DNA of 11,623 nt from Flavobacteriales bacterium UBA1531 (GCA_002323795.1 DCPZ01000053.1:71162-82784); one strand, 5' to 3'. Counted from the stretch's first letter, positions 1-8,631 are shown. Numbers and translations: made by a program. The notes: a model not told the origin generated them from the letters alone.

Positions 1-3000
1 AAAACGACTGGTTCTGGAAACATCGGAGGCGGAGGAGGATTGATGGGTTATGGAGGGAGCGCTGCTATTGATCCAAGTGTAATCATCGAAATGGACACCT
101 ACCAAGGAGGTGGAGCGGGTGATCCATGGTATGATCACATCGGCATTCAAAAAAATGGTTCGACCGACCATACAGGAGCAGATGTCTTGGATGGTCCCGT
201 CGCAGCCATTCCAGGGAATGGCAATATTGAAAACAACAATTACCATGACCTCAGGGTGACGTTTGACGCCACCACACTGGAGATGGTGGTTTACTTTAAT
301 TGTGTGGAACGCCTTGCGACCGAAATCGACATCGAAGGCATCCTTGGCACCAACATTATGCAATGGGGATTTACGGCGGCCACGGGAGGAGCTTCCAATT
401 CGCACCGGGTTCGCAATGCAGAGTGGTTCACTGAGTCCGAGCTGAATGTGAGTGATGTTGAAGCATGCCCGGGTGAGCCTGTTGCACTCGCTGCACCCGC
501 AGCTTGGACTGATCCAATTTGGAGTCCTGCCATTGGCCTTTCTGAAACAACAGGGAACAACGTCACAGCTGCGGTCGATGAGACCACGGTCTACACTATT
601 GCTTACGAGGATGTTTGCGGCGGTATAGCCGAAGATTACCTGACCGTCTCGGTTCCAGATCTTCCCTTGCCCAACTTTCCATCGGACACGGTCCTGTGCA
701 ATGGAACTTCCATCGAACTCTCCAATGGCCCATGGCCAGCTGGAACTTTCGGAACCTGGGAAGATGGCAGCACAGCGGTCCTCAGGACCATCGCTGCCCC
801 TGGCATTTATACCCTGAGTGTAGAAGATGGAGCCACGAGCTGTGGCGTTGACTATACCATCGACGTGACGGCAACAACCATTCCCGTGTTTGATTTGGGG
901 GCTGATTTTGCTTTTTGCAGTAACGAAGAGGCAACGTTCGATCTTGGGATTGTAGATCCTTCCTTCGATGTCTTCTGGAATGGAACACTCGGAAATGAGA
1001 CGTACACAACCACCCAAGAAGAGACGATTGTTCTCGATTGGAACGGATCTGGTTGCTCACTGAGTGATACCATCAATGTTTCACATCACCCCACTTATGC
1101 CGTGGCATTTGATGAAGACCCAATTGTCCTATGCTTAAACGAAACCGTCAATGTTTCCGCCTTCGATGCCGGCTGGACAGGCAGCAACGTTCAGTGGAAC
1201 TGGAATGACGGTACGAACAACAACAATGTGAACGCTTCAAATCCGGGCAATTACGCTGTCGAAATCACGACGGATCAATGCTTATTCACGTATGATTTTG
1301 ACGCACTGGATTCTGAAAACCAAGGAATCGAATTGGGTGCTGACATCCTGCTGTGTGCGGATGAAAGCGAAACAATCCTGAGCAATTATGCCGCAGAAAA
1401 CACCCTCTGGATCAGCGGGGGTACTGCGGAAGGCATCAATGCCCTCGGAACAATCGTGGAGGGGGCATCTGAAACAGTGATTGTCGAGATCGAAATCGGT
1501 GCGTGCATTGAGCGTGACACCCTTGAAGTGGTGCATGTTCCACAATTCAATTCCGAAATTGCCACTCCTCAATTCTTGTGCCTCAATGACAGCCTCCTGC
1601 TCGACGCTCAGCCTGGAGCAGATACCTATGCATGGTCCGCTGGTGAAAACAGCAACGATCTTTGGATCTCTACCGCTGGTAATTATACCGTGAGCATGTC
1701 CATTGGCGGCTGCCTTTTTGAAGATGACATCATCGTCCAACCCTCAGCAAATACGGGGATAGATTTGGGTTCTGATGCCATCATTTGCGACGGTCAAATC
1801 ATGAATTTAAGCAGCGGATACGAAGCAGATGAAACCTCCTGGTGGGAGAACGGAGTAAGTGTGGGAAATGCGAGCAGCTGGAGCGTGACCAATATGGATG
1901 CCATCATCGTCGCCGAGGTGACGGTAGGATTGTGTGTCGAGCGAGACACCGTCTCCTTTGACTACGCTCCCGTTTTTGATGCCGGATTGCCTCCGAATCT
2001 CGCGTTATGCAATGGCGATAGCACGCTGGTTGCAGCCAATGCAGGGGCAGAAAGTTATGCCTGGAGTTCTGGTCAACTGGCTTCTTCGCTGTGGATCAAT
2101 TCACCGGGTACATACAGTCTTACCATACCGGTTCAGGGGTGCGAATACACGACAGATATCGCGGTTCAAAATGTACCGCTGCCCATCTTCGATTTGGGAT
2201 CTGATCAAACCATTTGCGAAGGCCAATCGATTCAATTCAGCACAGGTTTGCCCAATGCAGATCTCACGGTTTGGTCCAACGGAGCGGATACGGCTGCCAT
2301 CACCGTTGGTGCAGCAGGAGTTTTTGAAGTCGAAGTCACGGAAAACGGCTGTTCATTTACCGATGCTGTTACGCTGGATGTTCAGAGCCTTCCAATTTTT
2401 GACCTAGGTGATGATCAGATGCTTTGCTCAGACGAATTTGCCTCGCTCTACATCTATCCCCTGCCGGAAGAGGCAGAAGTCACGTGGAGCACAGGCAATG
2501 TCCAGCCTTCCATCGAGGTGAATGCTCCAGGGGCGTACAGCGCACTGGTCGACTGGAACGGATGCACGTGGACTGATGAAGTGCTGGTGGATCGCGCAGT
2601 TCCAGTGTTGATTGACATTGTAGAACCGCTCTCTTTTTGCGAAGGCGGGGAATTGGTCGTGAGTGCAGAAAACCCATCCAACCTCTTCCCAATCAGCTAC
2701 GATTGGAGCAACGGTGAAACCACACCTGCTGTTGTGATTGATCGCCAAGGATTTTACACGGTGGTTGCTGCCAATGCTTGCGACACCGTGAGTAAGTCGT
2801 TTGAAGTAACGTTGGATTATTGCGAATGCCCCGTCTATGTGCCGAATGCGTTCACACCCGATAATGACGGAGTAAACGATCTGTTCCTCCCCATCCTCGG
2901 ATGCACAACACAAGAATACCGCTTGGAAATCTACAACCCATGGGGGGCGATTGTCTTTGCCACAGAGGACCCTGCAAAAGGCTGGTACGGTCAAGTTTAC

Positions 3001-3162
3001 GGACAAGTGAATGATGACCTCGAAAGCTCTGAAATGAGCGGCTATTACGCTCAAAACACCGTGTACAATTGGCGCCTCGTCTATCGGTTGGAAGCGGACG
3101 AATTCAGCCTGGTTTCACCTGCTCCAATCGAGCTGCGTGGCTACGTGCACTTTGTGCATTGA
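1..3162 (+). CDS. T9SS-secreted L-type lectin / Ig-like repeat surface protein (5' end missing)
   Basis: The reading frame is open from the first base, so the start and signal peptide lie outside; 1053 residues are visible. Residues 1 to about 146 resemble the bacterial L-type (legume-like) lectin fold: a Gly-rich GGGLMGYGG, EMDTYQ, DPWYDHIGIQ and, at the end, WGFTAATGG. These carry the Asp and His positions usual in the metal and sugar-binding region. Next come about nine Ig/PKD-like repeats of about 70 residues, most with two Cys (near a DLGxDxxxC start and a GxC end), which suggests a disulfide per domain. Residues about 941-1053 (nt 2821-3162) form a type B T9SS sorting domain (gliding motility-associated C-terminal domain, TIGR04131): CPVYVPNAFTPDNDGVND, then YNPWG, and a final RGYVHFVH. 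Family knowledge says such proteins are exported by Sec, then by the T9SS, and are attached to or released from the surface. An adhesion or glycan-binding role is inferred. The gene converges on the Kelch gene with 26 bases between the stops. Confidence 0.9.
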   Translation, partial: KTTGSGNIGGGGGLMGYGGSAAIDPSVIIEMDTYQGGGAGDPWYDHIGIQKNGSTDHTGADVLDGPVAAIPGNGNIENNNYHDLRVTFDATTLEMVVYFNCVERLATEIDIEGILGTNIMQWGFTAATGGASNSHRVRNAEWFTESELNVSDVEACPGEPVALAAPAAWTDPIWSPAIGLSETTGNNVTAAVDETTVYTIAYEDVCGGIAEDYLTVSVPDLPLPNFPSDTVLCNGTSIELSNGPWPAGTFGTWEDGSTAVLRTIAAPGIYTLSVEDGATSCGVDYTIDVTATTIPVFDLGADFAFCSNEEATFDLGIVDPSFDVFWNGTLGNETYTTTQEETIVLDWNGSGCSLSDTINVSHHPTYAVAFDEDPIVLCLNETVNVSAFDAGWTGSNVQWNWNDGTNNNNVNASNPGNYAVEITTDQCLFTYDFDALDSENQGIELGADILLCADESETILSNYAAENTLWISGGTAEGINALGTIVEGASETVIVEIEIGACIERDTLEVVHVPQFNSEIATPQFLCLNDSLLLDAQPGADTYAWSAGENSNDLWISTAGNYTVSMSIGGCLFEDDIIVQPSANTGIDLGSDAIICDGQIMNLSSGYEADETSWWENGVSVGNASSWSVTNMDAIIVAEVTVGLCVERDTVSFDYAPVFDAGLPPNLALCNGDSTLVAANAGAESYAWSSGQLASSLWINSPGTYSLTIPVQGCEYTTDIAVQNVPLPIFDLGSDQTICEGQSIQFSTGLPNADLTVWSNGADTAAITVGAAGVFEVEVTENGCSFTDAVTLDVQSLPIFDLGDDQMLCSDEFASLYIYPLPEEAEVTWSTGNVQPSIEVNAPGAYSALVDWNGCTWTDEVLVDRAVPVLIDIVEPLSFCEGGELVVSAENPSNLFPISYDWSNGETTPAVVIDRQGFYTVVAANACDTVSKSFEVTLDYCECPVYVPNAFTPDNDGVNDLFLPILGCTTQEYRLEIYNPWGAIVFATEDPAKGWYGQVYGQVNDDLESSEMSGYYAQNTVYNWRLVYRLEADEFSLVSPAPIELRGYVHFVH
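889..2400 (+). repeat. Alternating two-type protein repeat, super-period 143-146 residues
   Basis: Inside the lectin protein, type A units begin with DLG or ELG followed by an Asp and a Cys. The motif Asp/Glu codons start at nt 892, 1330, 1762, 2191 and 2401. The first intervals are 438, 432 and 429 bases (146, 144, 143 residues); the last is 210 bases (70 residues). Between the A units at 1330/1762 and 1762/2191 lie type B units (from about 1561 and 1981) with LCxxDS, then YAWSxG, LWI, GxY and GC. The A units at 1330 and 1762 both end in an E-R-D-T motif followed by PxF. The pattern suggests A+B pairs duplicated as a block. The similarity is at protein level; DNA copies are well diverged. 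Confidence 0.75.
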
Positions 3163-3168
3163 CCATCT

Positions 3169-3188
3169 TTGCGCAAGACTCAGCGCAA
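3169..3188. other. Small hairpin between convergent stop codons
   Basis: TTGCGC (3169-3174) and GCGCAA (3183-3188) form a perfect 6-bp stem with an 8-base loop, sitting exactly between the stop of the lectin gene (3160-3162) and the stop of the Kelch gene (3189-3191). No T-run follows on either strand, so it is not a standard intrinsic terminator. It could slow polymerase or stabilise both 3' ends, or be chance. Confidence 0.4.
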
Positions 3189-5120
3189 TCAGTACTTGAC
3201 GGCTCGAAAAGAACCCGAATCCCGATCGGTCTTCCAGCGAATGAGCACAGGCCCAACTTTCCAATCAGTCGCATCCAACGCCATCGAAACTCCAGGTATC
3301 AGTATTTGGCTGCTTTGAGAAATCATGCGCCCTCTCAAATCAAATGCTTCCAGCTGAATCTGGCTCCCTTTGTTTCCGACAATCGAAGCACCAACTGATG
3401 AGATGTAGAGCACGTCATTGAATGGATTTGGAAATGCACGCAACGCAAACGGAATGCCATCAACGAGGTCATTGATCCCAAGGGAGCTTGTGACGTCGAT
3501 TGTCTGAGGGAGTTCTTCAAAACCAAACGATCCATCGTAATCGAAGAGCACATTGGTCGGTTCACCATTTTCATCGAGCGAGCGTATGACGCAAGAACCA
3601 TTCCCGCCCCATTGTGATCCCAACATACCATCGCCGTACGTGTCTTTCAGAATAAACGTGTAACAACCTGTTGATGGAACCGTGATGGTGAATTCGTAGG
3701 TGGTCTCGCTCTGGTAGTTTCCAGCAAGTTCAAAGTTGATCAAAGCGCCCAACGCGTTTCGCAGCTCCCATCCGGTCTCACCGCCATAGCCATCGGTATT
3801 CAGTTCAACCGCCCATTGGGTGGTCGCACTGGGAGACCCGGACACCGAAGCCTGCAAAGAATTGTTCTCGGCATTATCATCAATCGCTGAAATTTGAATC
3901 GTGAAGTCCGTAGCACCCGGAAAAGTGTACGTACCCAATGTGAAGTCTGTGGACTGGAAAGTTGCCAATGACCCGGACCAGTTAGAAGCCAAAACCACTT
4001 CATCATCCACAACCATTTCCACGCTCAATAAAGATGTCTCACCCGCAGAGAAGTCATTGGCTCCCATGTTGGTCAAGCGCACCGTGATCGGCAACTCATC
4101 CCCACTGCAGACCACATTTTCTCCGAGGTAACTCGTGACTTCCAAATCCAAGGCTTGCGCAGGAACCATGGCAAATTTCCAATTGGTCTCCATGTAATCG
4201 AATGAACCCGGATCCAAGCTCATGCCATTGATCAGGTACATTTCATCATTGATGATAAAAGAAGCTGGAGCCCAGCGGGACATCCCCGGATGCGCCGGCC
4301 ATTCGTACCAAGCATCGGCCTGTGGATCGTATTGCCAAAGTTCACCGGTCATCATCGAACTGTGATCGTCTCCATCACCGCTCAGCGCATACCCCATGCC
4401 ATCATGAGCAAGCTGTGTGCCAGCGACCCGTCCCTCTGCAGGGAGCGTGGCCATTTCAGTCCAAACCTCTGTTTCCGGCTCGTACTTGTACCATTCATTG
4501 AAGATGTCGGCTGCGTGATGTCCGAAACCAACAAAAATCTCCCCATCAATGCCAAACTGATACGGATGGTGCCGCTGAGACGCTGGGAAATCCGGCTTCT
4601 GGCTCCAAGAATCAGAAGCCATGTCATACTCCCACCAGTCGTTTGTGTCACCGTTGGGGCCACCTCCAAGCCCGACGAATACCTTGCCGTTTTCTGCGAT
4701 GAATGCAGGATGGGTGCGCGCCGAGCACGGACAAGAAGCCTTTTCCGTCCAGCTCTCTGTTTCAGGATCGTACATCCAGAGATCATTCAAGGCTCCTGAA
4801 TTGGACTGACCAAAGCCAAACCAAGCCTGTCCGTCCCATGTATCGCCGATGGTGTAGCCACGCGCCGCGCCCGGAAAGTCTGGGAGGGCTGTCCAAGCAT
4901 CAGCGGCAGGATCGTATTGATAAAAAGCATCGCTGAATCCTGAGGTGGACTCCCCCCCAACGAGGTAACCCATGGAGTTCAACGAAAATCCAAAGCTGTG
5001 GTTGGAGACAAATCCATCGGGCAATGGAGCGACTGAGGTCCAGCTCTGTGCCAATGCTGATGAAAATATCAGGCAACACAAAGCAGCGGTAAAACAACGG
5101 TTCAATTTCAGGTAGATCAT
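3189..5120 (-). CDS. Secreted Kelch-propeller protein with CARDB-like domain and T9SS type A tail
   Basis: The 643-residue protein starts with a clear signal peptide (residues 1-24, cut after SSALA before QSW). Six Kelch-type blades follow, each with a Trp near its edge at residues 27, 76, 124, 172, 220 and 271. The spacing is 48-51 residues, with repeated YDPxxxxW and WTE/WTA motifs, as in galactose oxidase-like six-bladed propellers. Residues about 324-428 look like a CARDB-type beta-sandwich (LPITVRLTNMGANDF, then AENNSL). Residues about 430-545 form a third beta domain with TDGYGGETGW and DTYGDGM, common in secreted Bacteroidota proteins. Residues about 557-643 are a type A T9SS sorting tail (FPNPFND, FDLRGRMI; TIGR04183 type). 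No catalytic residues are evident, so a binding role at or outside the cell surface is inferred. It is transcribed divergently from the TonB receptor gene and converges on the lectin gene. Confidence 0.9.
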   Translation of the reverse strand: MIYLKLNRCFTAALCCLIFSSALAQSWTSVAPLPDGFVSNHSFGFSLNSMGYLVGGESTSGFSDAFYQYDPAADAWTALPDFPGAARGYTIGDTWDGQAWFGFGQSNSGALNDLWMYDPETESWTEKASCPCSARTHPAFIAENGKVFVGLGGGPNGDTNDWWEYDMASDSWSQKPDFPASQRHHPYQFGIDGEIFVGFGHHAADIFNEWYKYEPETEVWTEMATLPAEGRVAGTQLAHDGMGYALSGDGDDHSSMMTGELWQYDPQADAWYEWPAHPGMSRWAPASFIINDEMYLINGMSLDPGSFDYMETNWKFAMVPAQALDLEVTSYLGENVVCSGDELPITVRLTNMGANDFSAGETSLLSVEMVVDDEVVLASNWSGSLATFQSTDFTLGTYTFPGATDFTIQISAIDDNAENNSLQASVSGSPSATTQWAVELNTDGYGGETGWELRNALGALINFELAGNYQSETTYEFTITVPSTGCYTFILKDTYGDGMLGSQWGGNGSCVIRSLDENGEPTNVLFDYDGSFGFEELPQTIDVTSSLGINDLVDGIPFALRAFPNPFNDVLYISSVGASIVGNKGSQIQLEAFDLRGRMISQSSQILIPGVSMALDATDWKVGPVLIRWKTDRDSGSFRAVKY

Positions 5121-5231
5121 GCTGCAATTTAGTGGGATTTGCTCAGTTCTATGATTGATTCAGAAAATTAACAACAGCCCTGGCACGTTTCATTCAGAAG
5201 TTGCGTTCTTTACCTCTCACAACCCTTTACC
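5121..5231. other. Divergent intergenic region
   Basis: These 111 bases separate the starts of the Kelch gene (-) and the TonB receptor gene (+) and must carry the promoter of the first and probably of the second. I found only partial matches to the Bacteroidota -7 element (for example TATGATTG at 5150-5157 on the + strand, one mismatch) without a properly spaced TTG, so I do not assign a promoter. No strong inverted repeat is visible. Confidence 0.4.
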
Positions 5232-7625
5232 ATGCATAGAAGTTTCTTGATTTGCGCGTTGGGCTTGTTGCAGTGGAGTACGATCACTGAGGCCTCTGGG
5301 CAAGTGGCAAACGAAGGTCACCAAGTCAGTGGTTACGTTCTCGATGCGGCAAGCGGAGAAGCACTCATCGGTGCGACGGTATGGTGCGCCAGCATCAATG
5401 CAGGTGTGAGCTCAAATACGTTTGGCTATTATTCGTTGCAACTCCCGAACGGAAAGCAGCAAATGACGATTTCGTTCATAGGATTTCAATCGCAATCGTT
5501 TGAATTGGACCTCGAGGAAGACCTCAAAATGGATGTGGAATTGGCGTCCGGCGTGGCCATCCAAGAAGCGATTGTTACAGGGGAAAGCTTTGACCGCATT
5601 GAAGACCAAGTGCAGATGTCCAAAATGGAAATCCCCATGGATCAAGTGCGCAGACTGCCTGCGATTGGCGGAGAAGTAGATTTGCTTAAGAGTCTACAAT
5701 TGATGCCGGGCGTGCAATCCGGTGGAGAAGGTACCTCAGGCCTTTATGTGCGGGGCGGAAGTCCAGACCAAAACCTCATCGTCTTGGACGGCGTGCCGCT
5801 ATACAGTGTGAGTCACTTGTTCGGATTTTTCTCTGTTTTCAATGCCGATGCAGTAAAGCAAATGAGCATCACCAAGGGTGGTTTTCCAGCGCGTTATGGT
5901 GGACGATTGTCATCGGTCTTGGAAGTGAACATGAAAGATGGCAACATGCGGGAGTATCATGGCACCGCTAATGTTTCCATTCTCGCTTCGAAGTTTACTG
6001 TTGAAGGTCCGATTGTCAAAGACAAGGCTTCTTTTATGCTCAGCGGTCGCAGGACTTACCTTGACTTACTGCTCAAACCTGTGATCAATTCCATCAATTC
6101 AAATGACCCCTCGGTTGAAACAGATCCGCGCTACTTTTTTTATGATTTGAATGGAAAGGTCAATTGGAAGATTGGCGCGAAAGACAGAGTTTTCCTGAGT
6201 ATTTTCAATGGCAAAGATGACTTCGGTTTGGCTGCTACGGAAACAGAAGGGATCAGCACATCAACCTTTGATTTTGGGTTGGATTGGAAGAACCAAGTGC
6301 TCGCAGCCCGATGGAGCCACGAATGGAACTCCAAGCTCTTCTCCAACCTCACCCTTACCCAAAGCGAGTACAATTTCAACACCGGTATTCAATTCGACGA
6401 GACAGAAAACAGCGCGGATGCTACAACAGCCCGTTTTGCCAGCCTTTATCGATCCGGTATTGTGGACTATGCTGCACGAATGGATTTTAGCAACGCCATC
6501 AGCAACAAGCATTACCTGCGCTATGGCGGCAACATCACCCTCCGCCAATTCAATCCAGGGGCAACCACTTTACAACTTCAAGAAGACGACCTTCCCGGCA
6601 TTGATACGACATTTGGATCTTCCCAGCTCGAGTCTGTGGAGCGATTCTTATACCTCGAAGATGAAGTGCAAATTTCTGATCGAATCAAAGCCAATATCGG
6701 TCTGCATGCCACAGCACTTGAAGTAAACGGCACGTACTTTCCATCACTGCAGCCGCGCGCCGCAATCAATTGGAAATTGAACGATGGAAGCGCGATCAAG
6801 TTCTCCTACGCGCAGATGCAGCAATTTGTGCATCTCCTCACCAACGAAGGATTGTCCCTCCCAACCGATCTCTGGGTACCGGCTACCGACGAAGTTACAC
6901 CGCAGCTGAGCACGCAATACGCAGCAGGTTGGGCCAAAACCTTCGGCGAGATTGAGGTGAGCATCGAAGGTTACTACAAAGCGATGGACGGCCTGATCAG
7001 CTACCGGGAAGGAGCGAGCTTTAACAACACCTTCAACAGCCGCTGGGAAGATCAAGTCACGCAAGGTCAAGGGGATGCATACGGCTTTGAATGGCTTTTT
7101 CAGAAAAAAGTCGGACGAACGACAGGATGGGTGGGCTACACCTTGAGCTGGGCCAATCGTCAATTTGACGAAATCAACAGCGGTGATTGGTTTCCTTACA
7201 CATACGATCGCCGGCACGATGCTTCGGTGGTGTTGATGCACCGCTTTTCAGATCGCATCGACTTCTCAGCCACTTGGGTTTACGGCACGGGACGCGCTTT
7301 AACACTTCCTGAGTCTACCTTCCAGACGTTCTTACCATCGAGTTTCACCAGCGCATCCACCGACTTCAATGGGCTCAGCGTCGATGTGCCGAGTGAGAAA
7401 AACGCCTACCGCACCAGCCCTTACCATCGAGCCGATGTTTCACTGACCTTCACAAAAGAGAAGGCCGCTTTCTCACGCTCGTTGATTTTCAGTGTTTACA
7501 ACGTATACAACAACCTCAACCCCTTCTTCTCTTTGGTGGAAGAAAACAATGACGGTTCACGCTCCATTAGAGAATATGGCATTTTCCCCATCATTCCATC
7601 CATCGCCTGGCGCGCCGAATTTTGA
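5232..7625 (+). CDS. TonB-dependent outer-membrane receptor with CarboxypepD_reg-like N-domain
   Basis: The 797-residue protein has a signal peptide (about residues 1-24). A CarboxypepD_reg-like beta-sandwich follows (about 32-115: VSGYVLDAASGEALIGATV, then FGYYSL and ISFIGF), then a plug domain (about 120-240). Visible plug motifs are VDLLKSLQLMPGVQSGGEG, LYVRGGSPDQNLIVLDGVP, LFGFFSVFNADAVK and the very typical GGFPARYGGRLSSVLEV. The rest is a 22-strand-type barrel ending in an aromatic Phe (WRAEF). Known members of this superfamily use the TonB-ExbB-ExbD system to import large or scarce ligands across the outer membrane. This subtype, without a SusD partner, is often followed by a DUF4249 lipoprotein, as here. 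The ligand cannot be read from the sequence. The ATG at 5232 fits the signal peptide. It is the first gene of a probable operon. Confidence 0.95.
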   Translation: MHRSFLICALGLLQWSTITEASGQVANEGHQVSGYVLDAASGEALIGATVWCASINAGVSSNTFGYYSLQLPNGKQQMTISFIGFQSQSFELDLEEDLKMDVELASGVAIQEAIVTGESFDRIEDQVQMSKMEIPMDQVRRLPAIGGEVDLLKSLQLMPGVQSGGEGTSGLYVRGGSPDQNLIVLDGVPLYSVSHLFGFFSVFNADAVKQMSITKGGFPARYGGRLSSVLEVNMKDGNMREYHGTANVSILASKFTVEGPIVKDKASFMLSGRRTYLDLLLKPVINSINSNDPSVETDPRYFFYDLNGKVNWKIGAKDRVFLSIFNGKDDFGLAATETEGISTSTFDFGLDWKNQVLAARWSHEWNSKLFSNLTLTQSEYNFNTGIQFDETENSADATTARFASLYRSGIVDYAARMDFSNAISNKHYLRYGGNITLRQFNPGATTLQLQEDDLPGIDTTFGSSQLESVERFLYLEDEVQISDRIKANIGLHATALEVNGTYFPSLQPRAAINWKLNDGSAIKFSYAQMQQFVHLLTNEGLSLPTDLWVPATDEVTPQLSTQYAAGWAKTFGEIEVSIEGYYKAMDGLISYREGASFNNTFNSRWEDQVTQGQGDAYGFEWLFQKKVGRTTGWVGYTLSWANRQFDEINSGDWFPYTYDRRHDASVVLMHRFSDRIDFSATWVYGTGRALTLPESTFQTFLPSSFTSASTDFNGLSVDVPSEKNAYRTSPYHRADVSLTFTKEKAAFSRSLIFSVYNVYNNLNPFFSLVEENNDGSRSIREYGIFPIIPSIAWRAEF

Positions 7626-7629
7626 TCCC

Positions 7630-8631
7630 ATGAATCGAAGAAAACTCCCCATTCAACTCCTACCTCTGGCGTTTCTGGCGCTACTCTTTGGCGGCTGCGA
7701 GCGCCTCGGGAACGGAATTGTGCAAGAAATCGAATTCCCCACGCACACCCCTCAATTGGCTGTAACGTTGATCAGCAGACCCATGAACGACACCTTGGTC
7801 GCCCGTGCCCAGAGCTCGGCGGGCATTCTTGACACCACAGGCAGCCAACACCTGAAGAACGCACTTTTCACACTGACTCATGAAGGCGGTGCGAGCTACA
7901 CGTGGGGCGGACAAACCGACTGGCTAAATGGCATTGGCCACGTGCTCCCCAGCGCGCAACTGGCATCAGGCCTTTGGACCTTGGAATGCGAAGAAGAAAA
8001 CTTTGAAACCGCCACTGCAACCCAAATGGTGCCTCCCCAAATCGACTCCGTGGGAGATTACTTGTATGCCATCACTGTAGAATTAAACAGCCTCAACATC
8101 GATGAATACAGCGATGGCGATATCACGAAGTATTTTGTTGAGCGGAATTGGACATTGGAACTGAGCTTGCCAGACCGATTCGATGAACGAGACTTCTTTA
8201 TACTAAAAGCTCAACATGTGAATGATGCTGAGGAAGAAGTGAATGATGCTCAGGAAGATGAATTTTGGTCAAACAACACATGGATTTCTCCCGAAATTGA
8301 AGATGATACTCGGATGAATTACAATGGCTTAGCACGAGGCTGGATGATCGAAGACATCAGCGATGAAAACTCCCTCAATTCCCTGCGCTTTGAAGTGAAT
8401 CAATTCGCAACTGGGGATGACTTGGAGGCACTGCTTGTTGCTCCTGCAAAGCTTGAATTGGCTGCACTGAGCCCCGAATTATCAGAATATTATCGAACAC
8501 TGGAATTGATCGATAACCCATCGGGTGGTTCCCTTTTCACAGAGCCTTTGTTGGCCTACAGCAACATGAGCAGTGGGTTTGGATGCTTCGGTCTGTACAC
8601 CAGTTGTTTATTGGAGTTGCCAAACGAATGA
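7630..8631 (+). CDS. DUF4249-family outer-membrane lipoprotein
   Basis: I chose the ATG at 7630, 4 bases after the receptor stop, because it gives a lipoprotein signal peptide (MNRRKLPIQLLPLAFLALL) ending in a lipobox-like FGGC with Cys at residue 23. The longer in-frame opening from 7492 lies within the receptor gene and has no signal. The 333-residue protein matches DUF4249 in outline: a short linker after Cys, an Ig-like N-domain (TPQLAVTLI), and a C-terminal part with LRFEVNQF, LSPELSEYYRTLELI, a FTEPLLAYSN motif and SSGFGCFGLY near the end. DUF4249 proteins are thought to sit on the outer membrane next to a TonB-dependent receptor; their molecular function is unknown. The gene overlaps the next one by 4 bases (ATGA), which points to translational coupling. 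An acidic 7-residue tandem duplication lies at residues about 197-210. Confidence 0.88.
   Translation: MNRRKLPIQLLPLAFLALLFGGCERLGNGIVQEIEFPTHTPQLAVTLISRPMNDTLVARAQSSAGILDTTGSQHLKNALFTLTHEGGASYTWGGQTDWLNGIGHVLPSAQLASGLWTLECEEENFETATATQMVPPQIDSVGDYLYAITVELNSLNIDEYSDGDITKYFVERNWTLELSLPDRFDERDFFILKAQHVNDAEEEVNDAQEDEFWSNNTWISPEIEDDTRMNYNGLARGWMIEDISDENSLNSLRFEVNQFATGDDLEALLVAPAKLELAALSPELSEYYRTLELIDNPSGGSLFTEPLLAYSNMSSGFGCFGLYTSCLLELPNE
8218..8259 (+). repeat. 21-bp tandem duplication inside the DUF4249 gene
   Basis: Bases 8218-8238 and 8239-8259 are two in-frame 21-bp copies differing at two positions, encoding VNDAEEE and VNDAQED. This is a recent-looking, strongly acidic insertion, probably in a surface loop. 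Confidence 0.9.

Noticed and set aside
2428..3054. Long open frame on the minus strand inside the lectin gene
   Set aside because: It is antisense to a clearly coding, domain-rich frame, has no recognisable motif and no signal, and is a shadow frame.
6744..7241. Minus-strand open frame inside the TonB receptor gene
   Set aside because: It opposes a conserved barrel region, and its translation shows no family features.
7492..7629. Upstream extension of the DUF4249 reading frame, overlapping the receptor gene
   Set aside because: The extension lies wholly inside the receptor coding region and would bury the lipoprotein signal peptide; ATG 7630 gives a signal and lipobox.
8583..8627. Earlier ATG for the MetA-like barrel gene
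   Set aside because: It adds 15 residues before a good signal peptide and overlaps the DUF4249 gene by 49 bases; ATG 8628 with an ATGA overlap is more natural.
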